Of a DNA stretch of 13,435 bases, positions 1 to 6,469 are shown piece after piece; position 1 is the first letter of the stretch; each line of letters starts with the position of its first letter. The translations under genes and the position numbers were made by a program. The notes under the pieces were generated by a model. That model worked only from the letters and a program-made list of their open reading frames with translations. It was not told the DNA's origin and searched no databases. Source of the stretch: Pseudomonadota bacterium (lineage in GTDB: Bacteria > Pseudomonadota > Alphaproteobacteria > Rhizobiales > Xanthobacteraceae). The stretch is taken from positions 1-13,435 of the forward strand of contig JAEZMT010000124.1 in NCBI GenBank assembly GCA_023442085.1. The letters run 5' to 3'.

Positions 1-1063
1 CGTTGCCGCCGTGCATGTCGCGCGCGGTGCGGGCGATGTCGAGCGCCTTGCCGCAATTGTTGCGCTTGAGGAAGGAGATGGCCTCGATGGGCAGCTGGCC
101 CTCATCGAACATCCGCCCGGCGCGCAACGCGAGCTGAAGGCCCAGCGCGATCTCGGTGGCCATGTCGGCGAGCTTCTTCTGCACCAGCTGGGTGGCGGCG
201 AGCGGCTTGCCGAACTGCTTGCGGTCCAGCGTGTACTGGCGGGCGGCGGCGTAGCAGGCCTCCGCAGCGCCCATGGCGCCCCAGCCGATGCCGTAGCGGG
301 CGCGGTTGAGGCAGCCGAAGGGGCCGGGCAGGCCCGCGGCGTTGGGCAGGAGGTTCTCTTCGGGGATCTCCACGTCCTCCAGCACGATCTCGCCGGTGAT
401 GGAGGCGCGCAGGGAGAGCTTGCCCTCGATCTTGGGGGTGGAGAAGCCCTTCATGCCGCGCTCGACGACGAAGCCCTTGATGGCATTGTCGTGCGCGGAC
501 GACTTCGCCCACACCACCGCAAGGTCGGCGATGGGCGAGTTGGTGATCCACATCTTCGCGCCCTTGAGGCGATAGCCGCCGTCGATCTTCTCTGCGCGAG
601 TACGCATGCCGGCGGGATCGGAGCCGGCGTCCGGCTCGGTGAGGCCGAAGCAGCCGACCCATTCGCCCGTGGCGAGCTTGGGCAGGTATTTCTTGCGCTG
701 CTCTTCCGTGCCGTAGGCGTAAATGGGGTGCATGACGAGGGAGGACTGCACGCTCATGGCCGAGCGGTAGCCACTGTCCACGCGCTCCACCTCGCGCGCG
801 GCGAGGCCGTAGGCCACGTAGCCGAGGCCGGCACCGCCATATTCGGCCGGGATGGTGGGGCCGAGGAGGCCCAGCTCGCCCATCTCGTTCATGATCTCGC
901 GGTCGAAGCGCTCGTCGAGATAGGCCGAGGTCACGCGCGGCAGGAGCTTCTCTTGCGCATAGTCGCGGGCGGTATCGCGGACGAGGCGCTCGTCCTCGGT
1001 GAGCTGGCTGTTGAGATCGAAGGGATCGGCCCAGTCGAAGGTCGGCTTACCGGATGCGGCCAT
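1..1063 (-). CDS. gcdH: Glutaryl-CoA dehydrogenase, 3' end cut by window edge
   Basis: FAD-dependent acyl-CoA dehydrogenase that oxidatively decarboxylates glutaryl-CoA to crotonyl-CoA in lysine, tryptophan and glutarate breakdown (cytosolic). About 354 residues are visible, starting MAASGKPTFDWADPF. Family hallmarks can be read directly: VDSGYRSAMS near residues 95-104, holding the Arg/Ser pair that in human GCDH binds the glutaryl carboxylate; GCFGLTEPDAGSDP; WITNSP; GPFGCLNRARYGI; and LKRNNCGKALDIARTARDM close to the edge. The C-terminal 50 or so residues, with the catalytic Glu of the TYEGTHDIHAL motif, lie outside the window, so activity cannot be confirmed from here. The ATG at 1061-1063 has GGGAG about 7 bases upstream. 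It is divergent from a TetR regulator, with palindromic half-sites between them. The Arg motif favours glutaryl-CoA over other acyl-CoA substrates. Confidence 0.93.
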   Translation of the reverse strand, partial: MAASGKPTFDWADPFDLNSQLTEDERLVRDTARDYAQEKLLPRVTSAYLDERFDREIMNEMGELGLLGPTIPAEYGGAGLGYVAYGLAAREVERVDSGYRSAMSVQSSLVMHPIYAYGTEEQRKKYLPKLATGEWVGCFGLTEPDAGSDPAGMRTRAEKIDGGYRLKGAKMWITNSPIADLAVVWAKSSAHDNAIKGFVVERGMKGFSTPKIEGKLSLRASITGEIVLEDVEIPEENLLPNAAGLPGPFGCLNRARYGIGWGAMGAAEACYAAARQYTLDRKQFGKPLAATQLVQKKLADMATEIALGLQLALRAGRMFDEGQLPIEAISFLKRNNCGKALDIARTARDMHGGN

Positions 1064-1100
1064 GGTGCGTCTCCCGCGCTCGAAAGCACCGCCGGGTGGC

Positions 1101-1131
1101 GGTTGGCATTTACATTCCAACCAGTCGGTAT
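1101..1131. promoter_or_regulatory. Three-half-site operator between gcdH and tetR
   Basis: Three copies of a GGTYGGNAT-type half-site are visible: GGTTGGCAT at 1101-1109, its inverted copy ATTCCAACC at 1114-1122, and AGTCGGTAT at 1123-1131. The last two form an imperfect 18-bp palindrome (ATTCCAACCAGTCGGTAT, 6 of 9 pairs matching); the first two form a spaced inverted repeat (8 of 9 matching). A TATATAAAT stretch (1129-1137) overlaps it and may hold a -10 box. The position, about 40-90 bases from both divergent starts, and the palindrome style fit a TetR-family operator. That the neighbouring regulator binds it is inferred. Confidence 0.6.
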
Positions 1132-1278
1132 ATAAATATCCGGCGACAGTCAAGGAACACGACGCTGCAGGATCGAGGCGACCACGAACAGGATGCGCCG
1201 GCCCGCCCGGCCCCCGCCCGGCGGCGCGGACGTCCGCCCAAATCAGCGGCGCTGCGCGTTGCTGCGGAGGGCGACGGC

Positions 1279-1872
1279 GTGCGCCTCGGCCGTCCGCCGA
1301 TGATGAACGACCCGCGCGCGGAAATCCTGCGGCAGGCGGCGCAGATGTTCGCGCAGAAGGGCTATGTGGAGTCCTCGCTCAGCGAGGTCGCGCGGTCGCT
1401 CAACTACTCAAAGGGCGCCATCTACAATTATTTCTCCTCGAAACAGGAGATTTATGACGCCATCATCATCTATACGCTCACCGGCCTCAACGACGCCTCA
1501 GCGGCGGCAGTGAAGCGGGAGGACCCGCCGGCCGAGCAACTGAAGCAGTTCATGGTCGCCCACGCGCGCTTCCTCGCCGACAATTACGACTGCTTCGTCA
1601 CCATGCTGGTGGGCTTTTCCGGCATGGCCAATACCGGCTTGAAGGGCGATGCGCTCGCCTTGCGTGACGCCCATGAGGGCCTGTTGCGCCGGATCATCGC
1701 GGATGGGGTCGCGGACGGCTCGTTCCGGGAGGTGGGTGCGGCCATGACCGGGCGCGCGGTTCTCTCGCTCTTGAGCTGGATGGTGCGCTGGTTCAAGCCG
1801 GGCGGCGGCAAGTCGGCGGAAGAGGTCGCGCTGGAGTATCACGACCTTCTGGTGCGCGGGCTGGTGGCCTGA
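1279..1872 (+). CDS. TetR/AcrR-family transcriptional regulator
   Basis: One-component DNA-binding repressor of about 197 residues. The N-terminal helix-turn-helix is clear: AEILRQAAQMFAQKGY, then SLSEVARSLNYSKGAIYNYF (about residues 34-52) followed by SSKQEIYDA. The rest is a helical ligand-binding domain ending WFKPGGGKSAEEVALEYHDLLVRGLVA. I chose GTG at 1279 because GGAGG lies 8 bases upstream and it yields MRLGRPP, a common TetR N-terminus. ATG codons at 1300 and 1303 are alternatives. The frame stays open further upstream (an RRRGRPPK-like stretch is readable), but no in-frame ATG, GTG or TTG exists between the operator and 1279. It probably represses gcdH and itself; an acyl-CoA or glutarate-pathway ligand is a guess from context. 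Confidence 0.88.
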   Translation: MRLGRPPMMNDPRAEILRQAAQMFAQKGYVESSLSEVARSLNYSKGAIYNYFSSKQEIYDAIIIYTLTGLNDASAAAVKREDPPAEQLKQFMVAHARFLADNYDCFVTMLVGFSGMANTGLKGDALALRDAHEGLLRRIIADGVADGSFREVGAAMTGRAVLSLLSWMVRWFKPGGGKSAEEVALEYHDLLVRGLVA

Positions 1873-1909
1873 GGGGGGCCTCCATAAAGGGCCTTGCCGG
1901 CGTTAATTG

Positions 1910-1997
1910 CCGTCGTGCTCCGGCTTGACCGGAGCACCCATCCCGGGATTTGCCCCGGCGGGTGCATTGGCCCTCCGGTCAAGCCGGAGGGCGACGG
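1910..1997. repeat. 88-bp nested palindromic intergenic element (REP-like)
   Basis: Perfect 17-bp arms at 1918-1934 and 1973-1989 are inverted copies (CTCCGGCTTGACCGGAG and its complement), and each arm is itself nearly palindromic around CTTGA. Pairing extends outward (CCGTCG 1910-1915 with CGACGG 1992-1997) and inward (GCACCC 1934-1939 with GGGTGC 1960-1965). It lies between the convergent tetR and cobW-family genes, where it could fold into a long hairpin in either transcript and act as a bidirectional terminator, although no T-run follows. From memory, similar CGGCTTGACCGG palindromes are common between alphaproteobacterial genes; this was not checked. Confidence 0.8.
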
Positions 1998-2047
1998 TGA
2001 TGATGGGGGAGGGCGGCGCCGCGATGACGGCGCCCTCGCTCAGTTTC

Positions 2048-3121
2048 TCACGCCACGCAGTCGAGAAAGCCCTCTTCAAGCAGGTCGCGCTTCAACTGGC
2101 GGCCGATGAAGACGATGCGGCTGAGGCGCTTCTCGTCGTCCTTCCACGGCCGCTGGTGGTCACCGTCCAGGATCATGTGCACGCCCTGGAACACGAAGCG
2201 ATCCGGATCGTCCTTGAACGACAGGATGCCCTTCGAGCGCAGGATGTTCGGCCCCTCCACCTGCACGATGTTCTGCACCCAGGGGAAGAACTTGTCCGGG
2301 TCCAGCGGCTTGTCGGTGGAGAAGGAAACCGACTGGATCTCCTCGTCATGCACCGCCTTCAGCCCGTGATGGTGGTGGCCGTGGTCATGACCGTGGTCGT
2401 GATCATGGCCGCAATCCGGCCCGCAGGCCTCGCCATGCTCGTGGTGGTGGTGATGGTGCTCGTCTTCCTCCAGGAAGGCGGGCTCCAGCTCCAGCACGCG
2501 CCCAAGATCGAATGCGCCCTGGTTCAGCACCTTGGCGATGTCGATCTCGGACTTCTGGGTGCGGTAGAGCTTGGCATAGGGGTTGATGCCGCGAATGCGG
2601 GCTTCCACCGCGTCCAGCTCCGGGCCGGACACGAGATCGGTCTTGTTGAGGAGGATCACGTCGGCAAAGGCCACCTGGTTCTTCGCCTCGGGCGCGTCCT
2701 TCAGGCGGTCGGACAGCCACTTGGCGTCGGCGACGGTGACCACGGCATCGAGCTTGGTCTTGGCCTGCACTTCCTCGTCCACGAAGAAGGTCTGGGCCAC
2801 GGGGGCGGGGTCCGCGAGGCCGGTGGTCTCGACGATGATGCCGTCGAAACCGCCCTTGCGGCGCAGCAGGCCGTCGATGATGCGGATGAGGTCGCCGCGC
2901 ACGGTGCAGCAGATGCACCCGTTGTTCATCTCGAACACTTCCTCGTCGGCGCCCACCACGAGGTCGTTGTCGATGCCGATCTCGCCGAACTCGTTGACGA
3001 TGACGGCGAATTTCTTGCCGTGCGGCTGCGACAGGATGCGGTTGAGCAGCGTGGTCTTGCCGGCGCCCAGATAGCCGGTCAGCACGGTGACGGGGATCTT
3101 CTCGGCCTGCGTTTCAGCCAT
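2048..3121 (-). CDS. COG0523/CobW-family zinc-linked GTPase with His-rich stretch
   Basis: G3E-family P-loop GTPase of 357 residues, likely a metallochaperone or zinc-allocation protein. Visible motifs: Walker A GYLGAGKTT (16-24); CICC metal-binding motif in NNGCICCTVRGD (69-72); ETTGLADP (98-105); NKTD guanine-specificity motif (159-162); a His/Asp/Cys-rich low-complexity segment (about 222-253, HHHHHHEHG, CGPDCGHDHDHGHDHGHHHH); and the CobW C-terminal domain (about 263-355). The ATG at 3119-3121 has AAGGTG 6 bases upstream; a TTG at 3139 in the same frame lacks this. It is last in the zinc locus, 92 bases after the binding-protein gene. Eukaryotic ZNG1 and bacterial ZagA/ZigA relatives serve zinc homeostasis, whereas CobW and nitrile-hydratase activators serve cobalt; context strongly favours zinc. 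Confidence 0.92.
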   Translation of the reverse strand: MAETQAEKIPVTVLTGYLGAGKTTLLNRILSQPHGKKFAVIVNEFGEIGIDNDLVVGADEEVFEMNNGCICCTVRGDLIRIIDGLLRRKGGFDGIIVETTGLADPAPVAQTFFVDEEVQAKTKLDAVVTVADAKWLSDRLKDAPEAKNQVAFADVILLNKTDLVSGPELDAVEARIRGINPYAKLYRTQKSEIDIAKVLNQGAFDLGRVLELEPAFLEEDEHHHHHHEHGEACGPDCGHDHDHGHDHGHHHHGLKAVHDEEIQSVSFSTDKPLDPDKFFPWVQNIVQVEGPNILRSKGILSFKDDPDRFVFQGVHMILDGDHQRPWKDDEKRLSRIVFIGRQLKRDLLEEGFLDCVA

Positions 3122-3139
3122 GGCTTCACCTTCATGCAA

Positions 3140-3161
3140 GCGGCGGCCGGAAGGCCGCCGC
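3140..3161. other. Short GC hairpin between znuA-like and cobW-family genes
   Basis: Perfect 9-bp stem, GCGGCGGCC (3140-3148) and GGCCGCCGC (3153-3161), closing a four-base loop. It sits 19 bases upstream of the cobW-family start, within the 92-base spacer after the binding-protein gene. No T-run follows on the minus strand, so it looks more like a processing, stabilising or attenuating hairpin than an efficient terminator. It could lower GTPase expression relative to the transporter. Confidence 0.5.
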
Positions 3162-3213
3162 CGGGGTGCGGAGCGGCGGCCAGAGGACCGCCACCGGAGG
3201 GGGCGTGCGCCGC

Positions 3214-4194
3214 TCAGCTCGACAAGGCAGACGAGAGTTGGCGCACGTTGGATTTCATCATGTCGATGTAGGTGCTCGCGGGGCCTTTGTCATCGGACAG
3301 AGCGTCGGAATAAAGCTCGCCGCCCACCTTGGCCCCGCTTTCCTTGGCGATGCGCTGGATGAGGCGCGGGTCGGTGACGTTCTCCACGAACACCGCGGGG
3401 ATCTTCTGCGCCTTGATCTGGCGGATGATGCGGCCGACGTCCTTGGCCGACGCCTCGCTCTCGGTGGAGACGCCCTCGGGCGCGATCAGCACCAGGCCGT
3501 AGGCTTCGCCGAAATAGCCGAAGGCGTCGTGGGAGGTGATGATGCGGCGCTGCTCGGCCGGGATCTTGGCCATGGCCGTCTTCACCTCGGCCTCCAGCGC
3601 GTCAAGCTTCGCGGTGTAGGCGGCGGCGTTGGCGGTGTAGGCGTCGCGGCCGTCCGGATCGGCGGCGATCAGGCCGTCGCGCACGTTGGCCACATAGACC
3701 TTGGCATTGGCGATGGACTGCCAGGCGTGCGGATCGATGCCGCCGTGGTCGTGGGCGTCCTTCTTGTCGTGCTTGTCCTTGCCGTGGGCGTGCTTGTCCT
3801 TGCCCGCGGGCTTGTCGTCATCGTCGTCGAAGCCGGTCCGGGGCGTGATGCCCTTGGTGGCGACGACGATGGTGGCCTTGGTGCCGGAGGCCTTGATGAG
3901 GCGGTCCATCCAGCCCTCGAAGCCGAGGCCGTTCACGAACACCACCTTGGCCGCTGCCACCGCCTTCGCGTCGGCGGGGGTGGGCTGGTAGACGTGGGCG
4001 TCGCCATTGGGGCCGACGATGGTGGTCACGGCCACGCGGTCGCCGCCCACCTGCTTCACGAAATCGCCGAGGATGGAGAAGGAGGCCACCACGGGCATCT
4101 TCTGGGCGGGGGCCTGCGCGAGCGCCGGGCCGGCCAGCGGCAGAGCCAGTCCGGCCGAGAGGCCGGCGGCGAGGAGGAGACGTCTGGAGATCAT
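3214..4194 (-). CDS. znuA: Zinc ABC transporter periplasmic binding protein (ZnuA-like)
   Basis: Cluster A-I solute-binding protein of 326 residues that captures Zn2+ in the periplasm. The Sec signal peptide runs about 1-28 (MISRRLLLAAGLSAGLALPL, cleavage after AQA). Expected ligands can be read: His67 (DAHVYQP), His156 (DPHAW), His222 (TSHDAFGYF) and Asp297 (LYSDAL). His rather than Glu at the third position matches zinc-type ZnuA, not manganese-type PsaA. A charged His/Asp/Lys-rich loop (about 123-150) is typical of zinc binders. The ATG at 4194 has GAGGA about 5 bases upstream; an ATG at 4206 in the same frame overlaps the permease stop as TGATG but lacks a clear ribosome site. It directly follows the permease gene. 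AztC-type zinc binders are an alternative label, but no aztD-like gene is present. Confidence 0.93.
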   Translation of the reverse strand: MISRRLLLAAGLSAGLALPLAGPALAQAPAQKMPVVASFSILGDFVKQVGGDRVAVTTIVGPNGDAHVYQPTPADAKAVAAAKVVFVNGLGFEGWMDRLIKASGTKATIVVATKGITPRTGFDDDDDKPAGKDKHAHGKDKHDKKDAHDHGGIDPHAWQSIANAKVYVANVRDGLIAADPDGRDAYTANAAAYTAKLDALEAEVKTAMAKIPAEQRRIITSHDAFGYFGEAYGLVLIAPEGVSTESEASAKDVGRIIRQIKAQKIPAVFVENVTDPRLIQRIAKESGAKVGGELYSDALSDDKGPASTYIDMMKSNVRQLSSALSS

Positions 4195-4205
4195 GGAAAT
4201 CCTCA

Positions 4206-5078
4206 TCAGGCTTCGAGGTGACGGCGCGGGACGAGGCGGCCGGCAAGCCCGCCGATCGGCCCGAAAATGACGGCGAACGCATAGGCGAGGCCGGCGACCA
4301 GGATGATGGATGGGCCGGACGGCGTGCCGAGGTGGTAGGACACGAGCAGCCCCGCCACGCCCGAGCCGAAGGCGATCAGGGTCGCGGTGGCGACGAGGGC
4401 CGTGAGGTCGCGGACGAAGAAGCGCGCCGTGGCCGCCGGCAGCATCATCAGCCCCACCGACAGAAGCGTGCCCAGGGCGTGGAAGCCGCCCACGAGGTTC
4501 AGCACCACCAGCGACAGGAACGCGATGTGGCTGACGCCCCCGCTGCGGCTCACCGAGGCGAGGAAGGTGGGGTCCACGCATTCCAGCACCAGCGGCCGCC
4601 ACACCACGGCGAGGGTGAGGAGCGTGAGGGTGGTGATGCCGGCGATCAGCATCAGGGTCGCATCGTCGATGCCGAGCACGGTGCCGAACAGAACGTGCAG
4701 CAGGTCCACGTTTGAGCCGCGCAGCGAAACGATGAGCACGCCCAGCGCCAGCGAGATGAGGTAGAAGGCGGCGAGCGAGGCGTCCTCCTTCATGCCCGTC
4801 GCCCGCGCCACCACGCCCGCGCCCACCGCCACCAGAAGGCCCGCCGCGAGGCCGCCCACGGTCATGGCGTAGAGATTGAGGCCGGCGAACAGGAAGCCGA
4901 TGGCCGCGCCGGGGAGGATGGCATGGGCCATGGCATCGCCCGTCAGCGACATGCGGCGCAGCATCAGGAAGGCGCCCACCGGGCCCGCGCCCAGCGAGAG
5001 CGCGAACACGCCGGCGAGTGCCCGCCGCATGAACTCGAACTCCGCGAAGGGAGCGATGAAGGTGTCGTAAATGTTCAT
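4206..5078 (-). CDS. znuB: Zinc ABC transporter permease (ZnuB-like, ABC-3 family)
   Basis: Integral inner-membrane permease of 290 residues that, as a dimer, carries the metal delivered by the binding protein. It is hydrophobic almost throughout, with about 8-9 membrane segments. Family-typical stretches: FMRRALAGVFALSLGAGPVGAF near the N-terminus, RRMSLTGDAMAHAILPG (about 41-57), LLHVLFGTVLGI, and GTLLSVGLMMLPAATA in the second half, ending GLAGRLVPRRHLEA. Start ATG 5076-5078 has only a weak GGGA upstream. The stop almost touches the znuA-like start, indicating cotranscription. Upstream, a 238-base spacer with a large hairpin separates it from the ATPase gene, which is unusual within such an operon. 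Confidence 0.93.
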   Translation of the reverse strand: MNIYDTFIAPFAEFEFMRRALAGVFALSLGAGPVGAFLMLRRMSLTGDAMAHAILPGAAIGFLFAGLNLYAMTVGGLAAGLLVAVGAGVVARATGMKEDASLAAFYLISLALGVLIVSLRGSNVDLLHVLFGTVLGIDDATLMLIAGITTLTLLTLAVVWRPLVLECVDPTFLASVSRSGGVSHIAFLSLVVLNLVGGFHALGTLLSVGLMMLPAATARFFVRDLTALVATATLIAFGSGVAGLLVSYHLGTPSGPSIILVAGLAYAFAVIFGPIGGLAGRLVPRRHLEA

Positions 5079-5138
5079 CGATAGTCCCAGGCGTCGCTGC
5101 CGTGTGAGGGCGGCCGGCCGGATCGTTCATCGTCCTGT

Positions 5139-5227
5139 TCTTGCGCTTGGCCGGGGAGCCGATCCGGTGGGTTGGAGGAGCCGGATCGGCCTCGGCCGGA
5201 GCCCGTGGTCCCCGGCCAAGCGCAAGA
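5139..5227. repeat. 89-bp nested inverted repeat between ATPase and permease genes
   Basis: Perfect 19-bp arms at 5139-5157 (TCTTGCGCTTGGCCGGGGA) and 5209-5227, enclosing a second perfect 10-bp pair, GCCGATCCGG (5158-5167) and CCGGATCGGC (5181-5190). The whole could fold into a stem of about 29 bp with a bulge of roughly 18 bases on one side. It occupies the middle of the 238-base gap (5079-5316) inside the zinc operon; I see no gene there. Its arm core (GCTTGGCCGG) resembles the arm core of the element at 1910-1997 (GCTTGACCGG). It may be a REP-like repeat, an mRNA-stability element or a partial terminator. Confidence 0.8.
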
Positions 5228-5316
5228 GCAGCGATGATGCGTTCGGAAGACCGCTGTCAGCCGGTCGCGAATGCGTGGTCTGGATCGGACCGGCGCGCGG
5301 CCGGTCGGCGAATGTC

Positions 5317-6057
5317 TCAGGCGGCGTCGGAACAGGGGACGGCGTCGTCCTTCCACGCCTCGCCCATGCGGCGGGCCTTCAGCAGATTGTCCGGGCCGAG
5401 CGCTTCCGCGGTGGGACCCCAGGCGACCGGCGTGCGGGCGAGGAGGAGGGTCTGCGGGAAGGTCGCGCGCACCAGGTCGAAGTCATGCAGCACCGCGATC
5501 ACGGTGCGCTTCTCCCCGTGCCAGCGGCGGACCAGTTCCACGAGGTCCGACACCGTCTTGGCATCGAGGGCGGTGAAGGGTTCGTCGAGCAGGATCACGC
5601 GCGCATCCTGCAGCAGCAGGCGGGCGAACAGGGTGCGCTGCATCTGCCCGCCGGAGAGCGTGCCGATGGGGCGGTTCTCGAAGCCTTCGAGGCCGACGGC
5701 GGCGATGGCGTGCTCGATCTTCGCGCGGTCGGCCCGTCCGATGCCGCCGAACAGGCCGGCGCGGCGCCACAGGCCCATGGACACCATGTCATAGACATGG
5801 ATGGGGAAGCTGCGGTCGATCTCCGCGCCCTGCGGCAGGTAGGCGATCTCGCGCGGGTCGAGGCCGTGGCGGTCGATGGTGCCGCCCAGCGGCTTCAGCG
5901 CGCCGCCGATGCCCTTGAGGAGGGTGGACTTGCCGGCGCCGTTGGCGCCGCAGATGGCCAGCAGCGCGCCCTTCTCCACGTCGCCCGAGAGGTGATGGAC
6001 GGCCGGGTGGCGCTCATAGCCGAGGGTGAGGTTGCGGAACGAGATCTGCACGGTCAT
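5317..6057 (-). CDS. znuC: Zinc ABC transporter ATP-binding protein (ZnuC-like)
   Basis: ABC ATPase of 246 residues that powers the permease from the cytoplasmic face. Motifs in order: Walker A GANGAGKST (37-45), Q-loop LPQGAEI (74-80), signature LSGGQMQR (134-141), Walker B VILLDEP (154-160) and H-loop His191 in VLHDFD. The ATG at 6055-6057 has GGAGG 6 bases upstream and overlaps the stop of the preceding small gene in an ATGA arrangement, implying translational coupling. Length is normal for the family. The ZnuC-type assignment rests on the adjacent permease and binding protein; the ATPase alone would not tell zinc from manganese. Confidence 0.93.
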   Translation of the reverse strand: MTVQISFRNLTLGYERHPAVHHLSGDVEKGALLAICGANGAGKSTLLKGIGGALKPLGGTIDRHGLDPREIAYLPQGAEIDRSFPIHVYDMVSMGLWRRAGLFGGIGRADRAKIEHAIAAVGLEGFENRPIGTLSGGQMQRTLFARLLLQDARVILLDEPFTALDAKTVSDLVELVRRWHGEKRTVIAVLHDFDLVRATFPQTLLLARTPVAWGPTAEALGPDNLLKARRMGEAWKDDAVPCSDAA

Positions 6058-6383
6058 GCTCCGCCTCCCGTCACCAGCAGCACGGCGCCCCACATGACGA
6101 GGATGAGCACGCCCGCGAGCGCGAGCCGTCCCGCGAGCGACATGCGCAGCACCGATGCGCCGAGGCGCACGGCCGGCCTGCGGGAGGCCGGAGCCGCCGA
6201 ATGCGCGTGGTGGTGGTGTGTGTGGGAACCCTGCGCCGCGCCGACGTGATCGTGCCCTCCGGCGGCCACGCCAAGGGGCGCGGCGCGCTCCTGCCGGCCG
6301 GTCGCCTCAGGGGCGGGCCGCGTCGCTGCGGAGGGGGAAAGGGACAAGGACATGGCGGCCGGTGCGCTGTTTCCGATGGCCAT
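6054..6383 (-). CDS. Small His-rich, C-terminally anchored membrane protein, unknown function
   Basis: About 109 residues from ATG 6383 (99 from the in-frame ATG 6353). I do not recognise the family. The first half is rich in Ala, Pro and Ser. A metal-binding-type segment follows (GGHDHVGAAQGSHTHHHHAHSA), then a basic stretch (SRRPAVRLG) and one C-terminal membrane helix (LAGRLALAGVLILVMWGAVLLVTGGGA), suggesting a tail-anchored or single-pass protein that gathers zinc at the membrane. Its stop overlaps the ATPase start (ATGA), the main evidence that it is a real first gene of the zinc operon. No candidate start has a good ribosome site, and the palindrome at 6385-6399 nearly touches ATG 6383, so the start is uncertain and a leaderless transcript is possible. 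Confidence 0.68.
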   Translation of the reverse strand: MAIGNSAPAAMSLSLSPSAATRPAPEATGRQERAAPLGVAAGGHDHVGAAQGSHTHHHHAHSAAPASRRPAVRLGASVLRMSLAGRLALAGVLILVMWGAVLLVTGGGA

Positions 6384-6384
6384 T

Positions 6385-6399
6385 TGATACAGTGTATCA
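6385..6399. promoter_or_regulatory. Candidate Zur box at the head of the zinc operon
   Basis: Perfect inverted repeat TGATACA-G-TGTATCA, one base upstream of ATG 6383 of the first zinc-operon gene and AT-rich against a GC-rich background. Its form and spacing resemble Fur/Zur-family operators, and zinc uptake operons are usually Zur-repressed. It also contains promoter-like hexamers on the minus strand (TGATACACT as an extended -10, or TGGACA upstream with TATCAA), so bound repressor would block RNA polymerase. No zur gene is in the window; Zur binding is inferred from position and symmetry. Confidence 0.6.
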
Positions 6400-6469
6400 G
6401 ACGTCCTTGTCCAGTCCGCCGACACCCGTCCGGACGCATTTGTGCGGTGCCCCATGGTCAGCGGGGCGC

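Noticed and set aside
2333..2460. Apparent tandem CAC/CAT-type repeat
   Set aside because: It is the coding sequence of the His-rich linker of the GTPase, not an independent repeat array or CRISPR.
1907..3271. Plus-strand open frame of 454 codons opposite the cobW-family gene
   Set aside because: Antisense shadow: the opposite strand encodes a full GTPase with all motifs, and this frame shows none.
3214..5130. A 638-codon minus-strand frame that would fuse sequence under the permease to the binding protein
   Set aside because: The part before the binding protein is the permease gene read out of frame (Arg/Pro/His-rich, no domain). The binding protein has its own signal peptide and ribosome site.
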